Shown here: piece after piece, positions 33,528 through 41,875 of the stretch
How positions within the stretch are numbered: the stretch's first letter is position 1
How the letters are laid out: every line of letters begins with the position of its first letter
Assembly: GCF_937906905.1 (NCBI RefSeq)
Contig: NZ_CALERY010000007.1
Location: 1 to 47,372 of the forward strand
DNA length: 47,372 bases
Direction of reading: 5' to 3'
From: an uncultured Helicobacter sp.
Lineage (GTDB): Bacteria; Campylobacterota; Campylobacteria; Campylobacterales; Helicobacteraceae
Program-made: the position numbers and the translations under genes
The notes under the pieces: model-generated
What the model was told of the DNA's origin: nothing
The model's database searches: none
What the model saw: the letters and a program-made list of their open reading frames with translations, nothing else

Positions 33528-34057
33528 AACAGCGAGCTAGAGAGATTGAAATGTAGCGGAGTTGGGTAGGCTTTGCTAAGCTTTTCGCATAGCTGGGAGC
33601 CAGATATGGGCTGGATCCGCACTTGGAGATTTTGTGCGGAGACATCGATTATCACGCAGTTATTGGCAGAATCTGGCACGCCATTTTTGCCAAGCCGTAT
33701 GCCAGATCCCTGCGCCACCCAACGAGAGGGGGAGAGTCCAGAAGATTGCATGATAAATGCTCCATCAATGCTCTGGGCGCCTAGATCTTGTGTGAGCGCG
33801 GCGACTTGCATGGAGCTAATGACTGCTTGGATATCGCTATTTACCGCGGCATAGAGAGCGTCTGTGCGCGTGGCGGCGAGTTTTGGGATAGCAATGGCTG
33901 CGAGAATCCCCACTACCGCGATGACAAATACAAGCTCGATGAGACTAAAACCACCACGGCAATCACGCGCAAGACTATCTTTTTGGAGATTTTCTCGCGA
34001 TCTTGCCTGGATTTGCAGCCCAGACTCGCGTGTGTAGATTCTGGTGCTTGCCCGCAT
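33524..34057 (-). CDS. Pseudopilin-like protein with long leader
   Basis: A 177-residue protein with a type IV prepilin-like N-terminus: after 34 residues comes RGGFSLIELVFVIAVVGILAAIAIPKLAA, with cleavage expected between G and F (GG|FSLIE), the conserved glutamate at position +5, and a hydrophobic helix. The remaining part is soluble and small, with cysteines at DSANNCVII and GSQLCEKL. The 36-residue leader is long for this class. The start overlaps the mtnN stop (TAATG), supporting it. No secretion ATPase or prepilin peptidase is in the window. Competence pseudopilin is a possible role. Confidence 0.8.
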   Translation of the reverse strand: MRASTRIYTRESGLQIQARSRENLQKDSLARDCRGGFSLIELVFVIAVVGILAAIAIPKLAATRTDALYAAVNSDIQAVISSMQVAALTQDLGAQSIDGAFIMQSSGLSPSRWVAQGSGIRLGKNGVPDSANNCVIIDVSAQNLQVRIQPISGSQLCEKLSKAYPTPLHFNLSSSLF

Positions 34058-34746
34058 TACACGAGCCTATCGACCATTGTTTTGACAAAATTTGCACAGA
34101 TTTTGGCTGATGAGTCGAGAAATTCATCAAAGCTCACATCAGCACTGCCATCAGCGCTATCGCTGATTGATCGAAACACACAAAATGGCACCTTAAAGCT
34201 CTCGCACACTACTGCCACGCTAGCGCCCTCCATTTCCACTGCCGCCGCACCAAAACTCTCGATAATCCAGTGCTTTTTCTCCGCGCTATGGACAAACACA
34301 TCGCCCGAAGCAATCACTCCCTCCTTGAGCTCAAGCGAGCATTCTTTGGCGACGGCTCGCGCGATGGTATTTAGGCTCTCATCTGTTTCTATGAAAACGC
34401 GACTCTCTGGGATAAATCCTAGTGGATGACCAAATGCCGTAATATCCACATCGTGCTGGCAGAGCTTGGTAGCAATCATCAAATCCCCCACGCGCAAATC
34501 CTCGCGCAATCCTCCTGCCACGCCGCCAAATATGATTCTCTCACAGCCAAAATGCACAATCATTGTTGTAGCAGTGATTGCAGCATGGACTTTGCCAATT
34601 TTGCTATAAGCGATATAGAGATCTGCACCTTGGTAAGCGACATGGTAGAAAGTATTGCCCCCTAGCATGATTTGCTTGCTCTCTGGGAAAAGCTTGAGAA
34701 GTGGGGCGATCTCCTCTTGCATTGCGCCGATTATGCCGATTTTCAC
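34057..34746 (-). CDS. mtnN: 5'-methylthioadenosine/S-adenosylhomocysteine nucleosidase
   Basis: A 229-residue nucleosidase cleaving MTA, SAH and, in Helicobacter, aminofutalosine for menaquinone synthesis. Motifs: IGIIGAMQEEIAPLL (catalytic Glu near residue 13), VVHFG, GGVAGGL, VEMEGASVAVVC (ribose-binding Met-Glu) and FRSISDSADG (catalytic Asp near residue 197). It overlaps fabD by 4 bp, as in HP0089-HP0090, and is coupled to the downstream pseudopilin. Confidence 0.96.
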   Translation of the reverse strand: MKIGIIGAMQEEIAPLLKLFPESKQIMLGGNTFYHVAYQGADLYIAYSKIGKVHAAITATTMIVHFGCERIIFGGVAGGLREDLRVGDLMIATKLCQHDVDITAFGHPLGFIPESRVFIETDESLNTIARAVAKECSLELKEGVIASGDVFVHSAEKKHWIIESFGAAAVEMEGASVAVVCESFKVPFCVFRSISDSADGSADVSFDEFLDSSAKICANFVKTMVDRLV

Positions 34747-35681
34747 TCTTGCTCCTTTTGCAGTTGGGTGATGGACTCTTGTAGGGTTTGGACATTGGCG
34801 ATTGTGAGGGTGGGCTTTTGACTTAGGCGCTTGTTTAGACCTTTTAGGATTGTGTTGTGCCCTAGCTCGATATAGGCGTCAATCTCACTATCAACGGCGA
34901 GAATGGATTGCTTATATAGCACAGGCGAAGTGAGCTGGAGAGTGAGTAGCTCTATGGCGTCTTTGGCATTGTCATAGGGCTTGGTGGTGGCATTTGAGAT
35001 GATAGGCAATGCGAAGCTTGGTTTTAGGCTCTTTTGCAAAAGCTCCTTAAATGGCTCACACATAGATTCTAGTAGTGGGCAGTGGCTTGCCACAGACATG
35101 GGGAGCAGGAGCGCACGCTTGGCGCCCAGATCTTTGATAGCAGATTCTAGGCTGGCTAAATCACTTTTGCGCCCAGCAAGCACGATTTGCCCATCGCCGT
35201 TGTAGTTCGCGCACCACACACTTTTGCCTTCATTTCTCCATGTGCTGCATGCGGATTCTAGCTTTTCGTCTTCTAGCCCTACGACAACCATCATGCCAGC
35301 ATCTTGACCCTCACAGGCTTTGCTCATAAGCTCACCGCGAGTATGTGTGAGTCGCAATCCATCTTCAAATCCTACTCCAAGTGCCACACATAGCGCACTA
35401 ATCTCGCCTAGCGAGTGCCCAAGTGCAAATTCTGCAAGCAGTGGATATTCTTGCTGTAAAATTGCATGTGCGATCTGGCTTACAAGGAAAATCGCAGGCT
35501 GGGTGTATTGGGTTTGATTAAGCAGGTCATTTTCTTCAAAAAGTAGCTTTTTGTAATCCATACCAAGCGTGTCGCTTGCGATTTCAAACATCTCTTTCGC
35601 TACACCAAAATTCTCATAAAAATCCTTGCCCATTCCTATGGCTTGCGAGCCTTGTCCTGGGAAAACAAACGCATATTTCAT
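34743..35681 (-). CDS. fabD: Malonyl-CoA:ACP transacylase
   Basis: A 312-residue enzyme that loads malonyl groups on acyl carrier protein for fatty-acid synthesis. It starts KYAFVFPGQGSQAIGMG, has the GHSLGEISAL active-site serine near residue 90, and the catalytic histidine in VASHCPLL near residue 200. A TGCTACAAT promoter is 40 bp upstream. It leads the fabD-mtnN-pseudopilin transcription unit. Confidence 0.96.
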   Translation of the reverse strand: MKYAFVFPGQGSQAIGMGKDFYENFGVAKEMFEIASDTLGMDYKKLLFEENDLLNQTQYTQPAIFLVSQIAHAILQQEYPLLAEFALGHSLGEISALCVALGVGFEDGLRLTHTRGELMSKACEGQDAGMMVVVGLEDEKLESACSTWRNEGKSVWCANYNGDGQIVLAGRKSDLASLESAIKDLGAKRALLLPMSVASHCPLLESMCEPFKELLQKSLKPSFALPIISNATTKPYDNAKDAIELLTLQLTSPVLYKQSILAVDSEIDAYIELGHNTILKGLNKRLSQKPTLTIANVQTLQESITQLQKEQE

Positions 35682-35720
35682 AGCATTCCTTGAGTAAAGA
35701 TTTTAGATCTAAAATCGGGC

Positions 35721-35729
35721 ATTGTAGCA
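35721..35729 (-). promoter_or_regulatory. Extended -10 promoter for fabD-mtnN-pseudopilin
   Basis: The minus strand reads TGCTACAAT; start near 35714, leader about 33 nt. Confidence 0.65.
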
Positions 35730-35786
35730 GGTTGTGGCTTATTGTCAAATAAGCTTTTTGCGCTGGGTGCGACTATTGAGATGAGG

Positions 35787-37031
35787 TTAGTTGCTTGTGC
35801 GGTAGCGGAACTGCCCCTTTTTAAACACCATTTCAAAGCCCCCAAGGCTAAAGAGCCATTTATTTTCGATTGTATTTTTCATAAATGCCGCAAATTCGCC
35901 TTTGACTCCGCGTTTAAACACTACGCCCACACCATCAGTATGCCCGATGGAGCACACTGTGCCACGATGATTAAATACAAATGGGCGTGTAAATGGCTTA
36001 CCAGCGAGCTTGGCGCAGAAAAGCTCTGCGATATAGTCCCCCATCTGTGCGGAGAGCTGGGCGGTGGGCGCATGAATGACATCTTTATTTTTGGCTTGTG
36101 CGCTATCGCCCACGACATAGATATTGGGATACTCTTCACATTGTAGCTGGGCATTGACGGGGATTCTGCCTTTTTTGTTTGGCAGGATTGACTCTTCGAT
36201 GACTCCATTGCCTTTCACCCCAGCACTCCAGAGAATTGTATTCCCTAGAATCTCCACTTGCTCTCCGCTTTCTCCCTGTGCTGCCTTATAGCGCGCGATA
36301 ACTTTGCCTTCTTTTATCTCCTCAATTGTGGCATTAGACACAAGCTGCACGCCGAGTTTTTGGAGTTTAGATTCTGCGATGTGAGCGAGTTTTTTGTTAA
36401 ACACAGGCAGGATATGTGGCGATCTGCCGATACAAGTAATCTTTGGCAAGGAGCGATCAATCCCGCAGATGAGGCAGAGCTCATCAAGCTGTGTAGCAAG
36501 CTCGGCGGTAAATTCTATCCCGGTAAATCCGCTTCCACACACAATGACGGAGAGATCATTGATATTTTTGGTGTGGGTGTATTCTTTGAACTTGTTTTCG
36601 ATATTTTTCATAAGCTTTAGCGCAGCATTTAGCGAGGAAAGCTTGTAAGTGTGCTTATCCACACCCTTTATCCCAAAGCTATCAGGGCGGAATCCAAGCG
36701 CGATGATGAGATAGTCATACTCATAGCTGCCACCATTGCCGATGACTTTGTTATCTTGCGGGCAAAGCTGGATAATTTTGTCTTTGACAAAGCGGATTTT
36801 CTTAGAGTCTAGAATCTTGCGGTAGAAAATTCTGGCTTTGCGCGAGCTTAGTGTGCCAATAGCGACTTTATGTAAGAGAGTGGTTTGGTAGTGGTAGTCA
36901 TGCTTGCTAATAAGCGTGATATCTGCTGGGGCTTTTAGCTTGCGCTGGAGACCAAGTGCAGCCTTTAGCCCGCCATAGCCTCCACCGATGATGAGAATCT
37001 TTGGAGGGATGCTGGTGTGTTGTGATTGCAT
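35787..37031 (-). CDS. Type II NADH dehydrogenase-like FAD oxidoreductase
   Basis: A 414-residue membrane-associated flavoprotein that probably passes electrons from NAD(P)H to quinone. The FAD motif is ILIIGGGYGGLKAALGLQ near residue 14; the NAD-binding GSGFTGIEFTAELA lies near residue 168; the second FAD motif is PNIYVVGDSAQA near residue 308. The C-terminus (VVFKRGVKGEFAAFMKNTIENKWLF) resembles the membrane-contact end of NDH-2. ATG 37031 is preceded by AGGAGCAACT; the frame extends to 37142 without family similarity. Rotenone-insensitive versus other quinone reductase cannot be decided. Confidence 0.85.
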   Translation of the reverse strand: MQSQHTSIPPKILIIGGGYGGLKAALGLQRKLKAPADITLISKHDYHYQTTLLHKVAIGTLSSRKARIFYRKILDSKKIRFVKDKIIQLCPQDNKVIGNGGSYEYDYLIIALGFRPDSFGIKGVDKHTYKLSSLNAALKLMKNIENKFKEYTHTKNINDLSVIVCGSGFTGIEFTAELATQLDELCLICGIDRSLPKITCIGRSPHILPVFNKKLAHIAESKLQKLGVQLVSNATIEEIKEGKVIARYKAAQGESGEQVEILGNTILWSAGVKGNGVIEESILPNKKGRIPVNAQLQCEEYPNIYVVGDSAQAKNKDVIHAPTAQLSAQMGDYIAELFCAKLAGKPFTRPFVFNHRGTVCSIGHTDGVGVVFKRGVKGEFAAFMKNTIENKWLFSLGGFEMVFKKGQFRYRTSN

Positions 37032-37350
37032 AGTTGCTCCTTGCATGTTTGGTCGCCATGGTGGTGGGACATGTTTGGGATAATTGTGGCGCGATCTTGT
37101 GAGCGCTAGATTCTTGCAAAATATCTCAACAAGAGATGGCAAAATAGTAGCCCAAAAATTTTTATAGTTTTATGAAAAGGTAAAAAATTTTTGTCTTTTG
37201 CATAGTTTGGGGTGCAACAATGCGACTACAATGGTTTGAGATGTGTTTTTGGTGTAAGGAAAGATGATTACTTCACGGAAGTAATTAAAATCTTTGGCTT
37301 TGATATTGGATCAAAACACTACGCGCTGGTGCGCGGTGTTTTGATAGATT
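37032..37350. other. Spacer between degP end and NADH dehydrogenase start
   Basis: About 320 bp. It has an 8-bp inverted repeat ATTACTTC/GAAGTAAT at 37267-37285 and the degP terminator-like hairpin at 37310-37345. The AT-rich segment 37140-37170 may hold the oxidoreductase promoter (minus-strand TACTAT near 37149-37144, weak). No gene was recognised; short open frames here are unconvincing. Confidence 0.4.
37310..37345 (-). terminator. Terminator-like hairpin after degP
   Basis: ATCAAAACAC plus CGCGC pairs with GCGCG plus GTGTTTTGAT around a TGGT loop, with a 2-nt bulge, 15 bp in all. It begins 6 nt after the degP stop. In the minus-strand transcript the 3' arm itself carries the U-rich part (GUGUUUUGAU). 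Confidence 0.6.
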
Positions 37351-38787
37351 TTATTTTGTTACAATCGTTTTTACACCCTCGTTGGAATATACTAAGAATC
37401 GCTTGGTTTTGTCTTTGTATTTATTGAGCGCTCGTGCGAAGTCGCCCGTGTCTTTAATAGTGATATCCTCGACTTGTGCGATAATATCGCCCTGGGAGAA
37501 TCCAGCCTCCTGCGCCTTAGAGTTTTCTGCGATATTTGTAACAATGACACCATTGATATCATCTGGTATGTTATAGCGTTGGCGCATTTGTGGGCTTAGC
37601 GGTTCGACACGCATGCCACGCAGTGCGCTGGATTCTGGTGCGGATTCTGGGAGAGTTTGGGGAGCGTTTGTCAAGTCTTTGCGCTCGGCTAGAGTGAGTG
37701 ATATATTTTGGGATTTTCCATCGCGCAGGATTGTAAGTGTGATTTTTTGGTTAGGCTTGATACTGCCTATGGAGTTGCGTAAATCGGCAGCATTTTTGAT
37801 AGGCTTGCCATTAACGGCGGTGATCAAATCCCACACGAGCAATCCAGCGCCTTTGGCTGGGGATTTTGGATCGATACTGATGACTACGGCACCTTTAGCA
37901 TTGCCATAGTTTTCGCGGAGATTTTGGCTGATGTCCTGTGTCCCTACGCCTAGGTAGCCGCGCGAGATTTTGCCATCTTTTACCAGTGAGTCTGCGACTT
38001 CACGCACCATATTTGCCGGGATCGCAAAGCCTATGCCGTGATTGCCACCAGATCGCGAGAGAATCGCGGTATTCATGCCTATAAGCGCACCACGAGAATC
38101 AATAAGCGCACCACCAGAGTTTCCGGGGTTGATTGAGGCGTCTGTTTGGATAAAGTTCTCATAAGTATTGACTTGGATATTTTTGTTTGTCGCAGAGACT
38201 ATGCCTTGAGTAACGCTCTCTCCCACGCCAAATGGATTGCCAATAGCAAAGACAATATCCCCGATTTTTACATCTTGGCTATCGCCAAATTTCACAAATG
38301 GCAAGTTGTTCTTGTTGATACGGATTACAGCAATATCGCCCTCTTTATCACTGCCTACGAGTGAGGCGGTGTATTCTGTGTGGTCGTTTGGCAGGGTTAC
38401 GATGATTTTGTCTGCGCCGTCGATGACATGGTCGTTTGTGATGATATAGCCATCAGGCGAGATGATAACCCCACTGCCAAGCGAGCGCTCGACTCGATCT
38501 TTGGGGATTTGGTTATACATATCGCCGAAAAACTGCTGGAAAAATGGGTCATTAAACATCGGGCTAATAGCGGCATTTGTGATTTTTTTCTGTGTGGAGA
38601 TATTGACGACTGCTTGCGTGGCGGGCGCAATGGTGTCATGGTAGGAATACACAGAGTTTGGCTCGCTCATGGGATTTACGCGCTTGGAGACTTGGGGTGC
38701 TTGCTTGATCTCATAGGCATGAGTGAGTGAAAGCAAAAGTGCGCAAAGGCTAGAGGAGGCAAAAAGCCGTAATGAAAAAGCTGTCAT
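37351..38787 (-). CDS. htrA: Periplasmic serine protease HtrA/DegP
   Basis: A 478-residue secreted protease-chaperone. The N-terminal signal is MTAFSLRLFASSSLCALLLSLTHA (cleavage about residue 24). The trypsin-like domain shows the catalytic triad: TNDHVIDGAD (His), EGDIAVIRI (Asp) and DASINPGNSGGALID (Ser near 224). Two PDZ domains follow (GYLGVGTQDISQNLRENYG... and RGMRVEPLSPQMRQRYNIPDDINGVIVTNI...). Helicobacter HtrA is exported and cleaves E-cadherin in H. pylori. A TATAAT box lies 40 bp upstream. Confidence 0.96.
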   Translation of the reverse strand: MTAFSLRLFASSSLCALLLSLTHAYEIKQAPQVSKRVNPMSEPNSVYSYHDTIAPATQAVVNISTQKKITNAAISPMFNDPFFQQFFGDMYNQIPKDRVERSLGSGVIISPDGYIITNDHVIDGADKIIVTLPNDHTEYTASLVGSDKEGDIAVIRINKNNLPFVKFGDSQDVKIGDIVFAIGNPFGVGESVTQGIVSATNKNIQVNTYENFIQTDASINPGNSGGALIDSRGALIGMNTAILSRSGGNHGIGFAIPANMVREVADSLVKDGKISRGYLGVGTQDISQNLRENYGNAKGAVVISIDPKSPAKGAGLLVWDLITAVNGKPIKNAADLRNSIGSIKPNQKITLTILRDGKSQNISLTLAERKDLTNAPQTLPESAPESSALRGMRVEPLSPQMRQRYNIPDDINGVIVTNIAENSKAQEAGFSQGDIIAQVEDITIKDTGDFARALNKYKDKTKRFLVYSNEGVKTIVTK

Positions 38788-38827
38788 AAACGCTCCTTAA
38801 AATAGGGTGCAATCAATAGAATGCGGG

Positions 38828-38833
38828 ATTATA
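38828..38833 (-). promoter_or_regulatory. -10 box for htrA
   Basis: The minus strand reads TATAAT; predicted start near 38821, leader about 34 nt. Confidence 0.55.
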
Positions 38834-39006
38834 GAAGCAGAGATTAAATAATCTACAAATCCAGGGATTAGATTCTGCTGCTAGCGAGCGTTGGAGAGGC
38901 ATGGAGATGGCGGGCTAGATTCTCGTAAGCTAGAAGCTATATTGTGGGCTAATTTCTAAAAGTCGCTCATGCCATTACTTTTGAGCTATAAGCGAGAATC
39001 TATGTC

Positions 39007-39996
39007 TTAGAATACGATTTGCAGGGCTTGCATGTCTGCATATTCCTTGCTCACATCTTCAAAGCGCTGGCGGAAGTTTTTATACTCTCTAGAAAGATGT
39101 GCAGCAAGCTCTTGGAACTGCTGTCTAGGCAGCTCGGATCCTGCGTCAATGCAGACATTGATGAAATGCTGGTCGTCTGGGTCGTGTAGCGCGTGCTTGA
39201 AGCTATCGTGATAGTGTGCGACAAGATCTTTGACCGCAGCAGCTTGGAGCTCTTTCTCGCGCAGGTCTTGGAGCAGGTCTTGGAGCTCTTGGATAGACAT
39301 GCCTAGCAGGACCCCCTTGGTATAAGCCGCACTTAGGCGCAAGATTGCATTGATAGCAGAGATTTTCTCCGGACTATGGTCATAGAAGCTTTTGTAGTTG
39401 GATTCTAGCTCATCGGGCATGTATTCTTGGATCATGGAGAGCTTTACTTGCGCGATGAGAGCGATTTCATCGATATACTCCGGGGATTTGGATTTCTCGT
39501 GAATCTGGCGTAGCATGTGTAGGTCATCTTTGTTTGCCAGGTAGTATTCCATGAGAGCTTCGCGCTCTTGGGGTGGGAGGGCAGAGAGGTTGGATTCTAG
39601 CTCAAGCAGCCAGATTTCTTGGAGCTCGCGGATTTTGACACGCACCATTTTTTCTATCTTGCTGAGTTTGACATTAGGCAGGCTAGCTAGAAAAATATTG
39701 GCAATATCGCGCGTAGAATACAAATCCACATAATCATCGATTTGCTCATATAGAGCGCATAAATCTTGCGCGACAAGCGCTATGGACTCTGGCATGATTG
39801 TGGTGGATTTTTTGCGTAGCTCCTCATGCTCCTCGCTGGTTTCTAAGATATCTTGGGCTTGAGTGATGAATGCACGCGTATGCTCTTCATAGAGCTTGGC
39901 TATACGCTCATCACTCATTTTTCCAAGCTCATCTTGTGTGTAGCCTTTGTTTTTGAGATATTGTGCCATGAGCGCGATGTCAAAATGTGCATACAT
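39007..39996 (-). CDS. Unknown all-helical cytoplasmic protein
   Basis: A 329-residue protein I do not recognise. It has no signal peptide or membrane segment and is predicted almost entirely helical, rich in Glu, Leu and Ala with heptad-like stretches (KLYEEHTRAFITQAQDILETSEEHEELRKK; IQELQDLLQDLREKELQAAAVKDLVAHYHD). Clear nucleotide- or metal-binding motifs are absent. A divergent promoter pair (TGATAAAAT on the minus strand, 40031-40023) separates it from hemB, which faces the other way. Base composition and word usage match neighbours, so no transfer is suggested. Confidence 0.8.
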   Translation of the reverse strand: MYAHFDIALMAQYLKNKGYTQDELGKMSDERIAKLYEEHTRAFITQAQDILETSEEHEELRKKSTTIMPESIALVAQDLCALYEQIDDYVDLYSTRDIANIFLASLPNVKLSKIEKMVRVKIRELQEIWLLELESNLSALPPQEREALMEYYLANKDDLHMLRQIHEKSKSPEYIDEIALIAQVKLSMIQEYMPDELESNYKSFYDHSPEKISAINAILRLSAAYTKGVLLGMSIQELQDLLQDLREKELQAAAVKDLVAHYHDSFKHALHDPDDQHFINVCIDAGSELPRQQFQELAAHLSREYKNFRQRFEDVSKEYADMQALQIVF

Positions 39997-40022
39997 AAAG
40001 CCCCCTGCAGCCTTTTACGATA

Positions 40023-40031
40023 ATTTTATCA
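40023..40031 (-). promoter_or_regulatory. Extended -10 promoter for the helical protein gene
   Basis: The minus strand reads TGATAAAAT; start near 40016, leader about 20 nt. Confidence 0.5.
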
Positions 40032-40037
40032 AATCAA

Positions 40038-40046
40038 TGCTATATT
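40038..40046 (+). promoter_or_regulatory. Extended -10 promoter for hemB
   Basis: TGCTATATT on the plus strand; start near 40053, leader about 29 nt. It lies back to back with the promoter of the divergent gene. Confidence 0.55.
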
Positions 40047-40081
40047 AGCGCATTTTACATAGCATACAAGCAAGGACTCTC

Positions 40082-41080
40082 ATGCCTCAATCCTCTTCAA
40101 TCACCCCTAGCACTAGATTCCGCCGTCTGCGCTACAATCCTAGAATCCGTGATTTGGTGCGCCAAAGCCATGTGCATAAAAGCGACTTTCTTTACCCGCT
40201 GTTTGTCTGCGAGGGGGCAGGGATAAAGCGTGAAATCGCGTCTATGCCAGGCGTGTATCAAATGAGCTTAGATTCTATTCTCAAAGAGTGCGAGGAGCTA
40301 TGTAGGCTTGGGATTGTGGGGATTGTGCTATTTGGTATCCCGGGGCATAAAGATGAGCGCGGGAGCGCAGCGCTGGACCCTGATAATATCGTGTGCTCCT
40401 GCGTGCGTGAGATCAAATCTCGCTTCCCAGAGCTTGTGGTGGTGGTTGATGTGTGTTTCTGTGAATACACAAGCCATGGACATTGCGGGATTTTAGATAG
40501 CAAACTCCAAAGCGTGGATAATGATAAAACACTAGCAATCCTAGGTGCGCAGTCATGCAATCTCGCCACAGCTGGGGCAGATATGATAGCTCCAAGCGCA
40601 AGTATGGACGGCATGGTGGGTGCAATCCGCTCCGCGCTAGATTCTAGTGGATTCTCGCATTTGCCTATCATGAGCTACTCGACCAAATTTGCCAGCAGCT
40701 ACTATGGACCATTTCGCGATGTGGCAGAATCCGCGCCGAGCTTTGGCGATCGCAGGAGCTATCAGCAAGACATTGCCAATGCCAAAGAAGCCCTGCATGA
40801 GAGTCTAATCGATGCGCAAGAGGGCGCAGATATTCTTATGGTTAAACCCGCGCTTGCGTTTCTTGATATTATCCATGATCTCGCGCAATCAACCCTCCTG
40901 CCCATAGCAGTCTATAATGTCAGCGGAGAATACGCCATGCTAAAAGCCGCGCAGCGCGCTGGCGTCATCGACTATGCTCGCGTGCTACATGAGAATCTAA
41001 TCGCTTTCAAGCGCGCTGGAGCGAGCATTATCATCTCCTACCACGCTAAAGAAGCTATTGAGCTAGGACTATGCGACTAA
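40082..41080 (+). CDS. hemB: Delta-aminolevulinic acid dehydratase
   Basis: A 332-residue enzyme that condenses two 5-aminolevulinates to porphobilinogen in heme synthesis. Motifs: RFRRLRYNPRIRDLVR, the zinc site VCFCEYTSHGHCG, GADMIAPSASMDGMV, the Schiff-base lysine in MSYSTKFASSYYGPFR (Lys near 200), ADILMVKPALAFLDI (second lysine) and YNVSGEYAML. It overlaps the pseudouridine synthase gene by 10 bp. Confidence 0.97.
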   Translation: MPQSSSITPSTRFRRLRYNPRIRDLVRQSHVHKSDFLYPLFVCEGAGIKREIASMPGVYQMSLDSILKECEELCRLGIVGIVLFGIPGHKDERGSAALDPDNIVCSCVREIKSRFPELVVVVDVCFCEYTSHGHCGILDSKLQSVDNDKTLAILGAQSCNLATAGADMIAPSASMDGMVGAIRSALDSSGFSHLPIMSYSTKFASSYYGPFRDVAESAPSFGDRRSYQQDIANAKEALHESLIDAQEGADILMVKPALAFLDIIHDLAQSTLLPIAVYNVSGEYAMLKAAQRAGVIDYARVLHENLIAFKRAGASIIISYHAKEAIELGLCD

Positions 41081-41856
41081 ACGCGTTTATCGCGCATAAT
41101 AGCGCGCGCAGTAGGCGAGAGGCTGATAGCCTTATTGAGCAAGGTCGTGTGCGGATAAATCGCCAGAAAGCACAGCTGGGCGCAAGTATCACAGAGGGGG
41201 ACAAAGTTTTCATCGATGGGAATCTCCTAAAACCTCGCGACAAGGAACAATACACATTTATCATCTACCACAAGCCTAAAGGCGAGCTTGTAGCTAAAGC
41301 AGATTCTCGCGGACGCAAAACAATCTATGATAGCCTAGAAGCTCGATTTAAGGGCTTTGTGCCTGTGGGGCGGCTGGATTTTGCTAGCGAGGGGGTGCTG
41401 ATTTTGGGGGATTCTAAGCCAATTGTAAGTGCGCTTATGCACAGCCAGCTTGAGCGCGAATATATCATTAAAATCCATTCTAAAATTACCAAACAAATGT
41501 GCGAAGCTATGGAAAACGGACTCACTCTAAGTGACGCTAGCCGCGGGGCGCATGCACTAAGCAGTATTGCTAGTATGGAGTTTGCGCCATTTTGCTCCTA
41601 CCAAGTGCTAAAAGACACGCCCACTTTCTCGCGGCTAAAAGTTGTCATACAAGAGGGGCAAAATCGCGAGCTTCGGCGGTTTTTTGGGTATTTTAAGGCA
41701 GAAGTGCTGGATCTTCGGCGCGTGCGCTATGGCTTTGCCAGCCTAAATGCGCTGCCGGTGGGAAAATGGCGGTATTTCAGCAAAGATGAGTATAAGCAGT
41801 TGCGTAGATTTCTCCACGCCAAGCCCTTAATCCCAGAATCTAGCTCTAGAATCTAA
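41071..41856 (+). CDS. rluB: RluB-type 23S rRNA pseudouridine synthase
   Basis: A 261-residue RNA-modifying enzyme. An N-terminal S4 domain (MRLNAFIAHNSARSRREADSLIEQGRVRINRQKAQLG) precedes the catalytic domain with FVPVGRLDFASEGVLIL (catalytic Asp near residue 96), EREYIIKI and EGQNRELRRFFGYFKAEVLDLRRVRYG, all RsuA/RluB family motifs. Small-subunit (RsuA) versus large-subunit target is not certain, but S4 plus this signature favours RluB. Overlaps hemB. Confidence 0.9.
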   Translation: MRLNAFIAHNSARSRREADSLIEQGRVRINRQKAQLGASITEGDKVFIDGNLLKPRDKEQYTFIIYHKPKGELVAKADSRGRKTIYDSLEARFKGFVPVGRLDFASEGVLILGDSKPIVSALMHSQLEREYIIKIHSKITKQMCEAMENGLTLSDASRGAHALSSIASMEFAPFCSYQVLKDTPTFSRLKVVIQEGQNRELRRFFGYFKAEVLDLRRVRYGFASLNALPVGKWRYFSKDEYKQLRRFLHAKPLIPESSSRI

Positions 41857-41875
41857 CCCCACACAAAGGACAATT

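Noticed and set aside
33788..34429. 213-codon open frame on the plus strand across pseudopilin and mtnN
   Set aside because: Both minus-strand genes have clear motifs; this frame has none.
37212..37427. 71-codon open frame on the plus strand between oxidoreductase and degP
   Set aside because: Runs into degP coding sequence and through the terminator hairpin; no family likeness.
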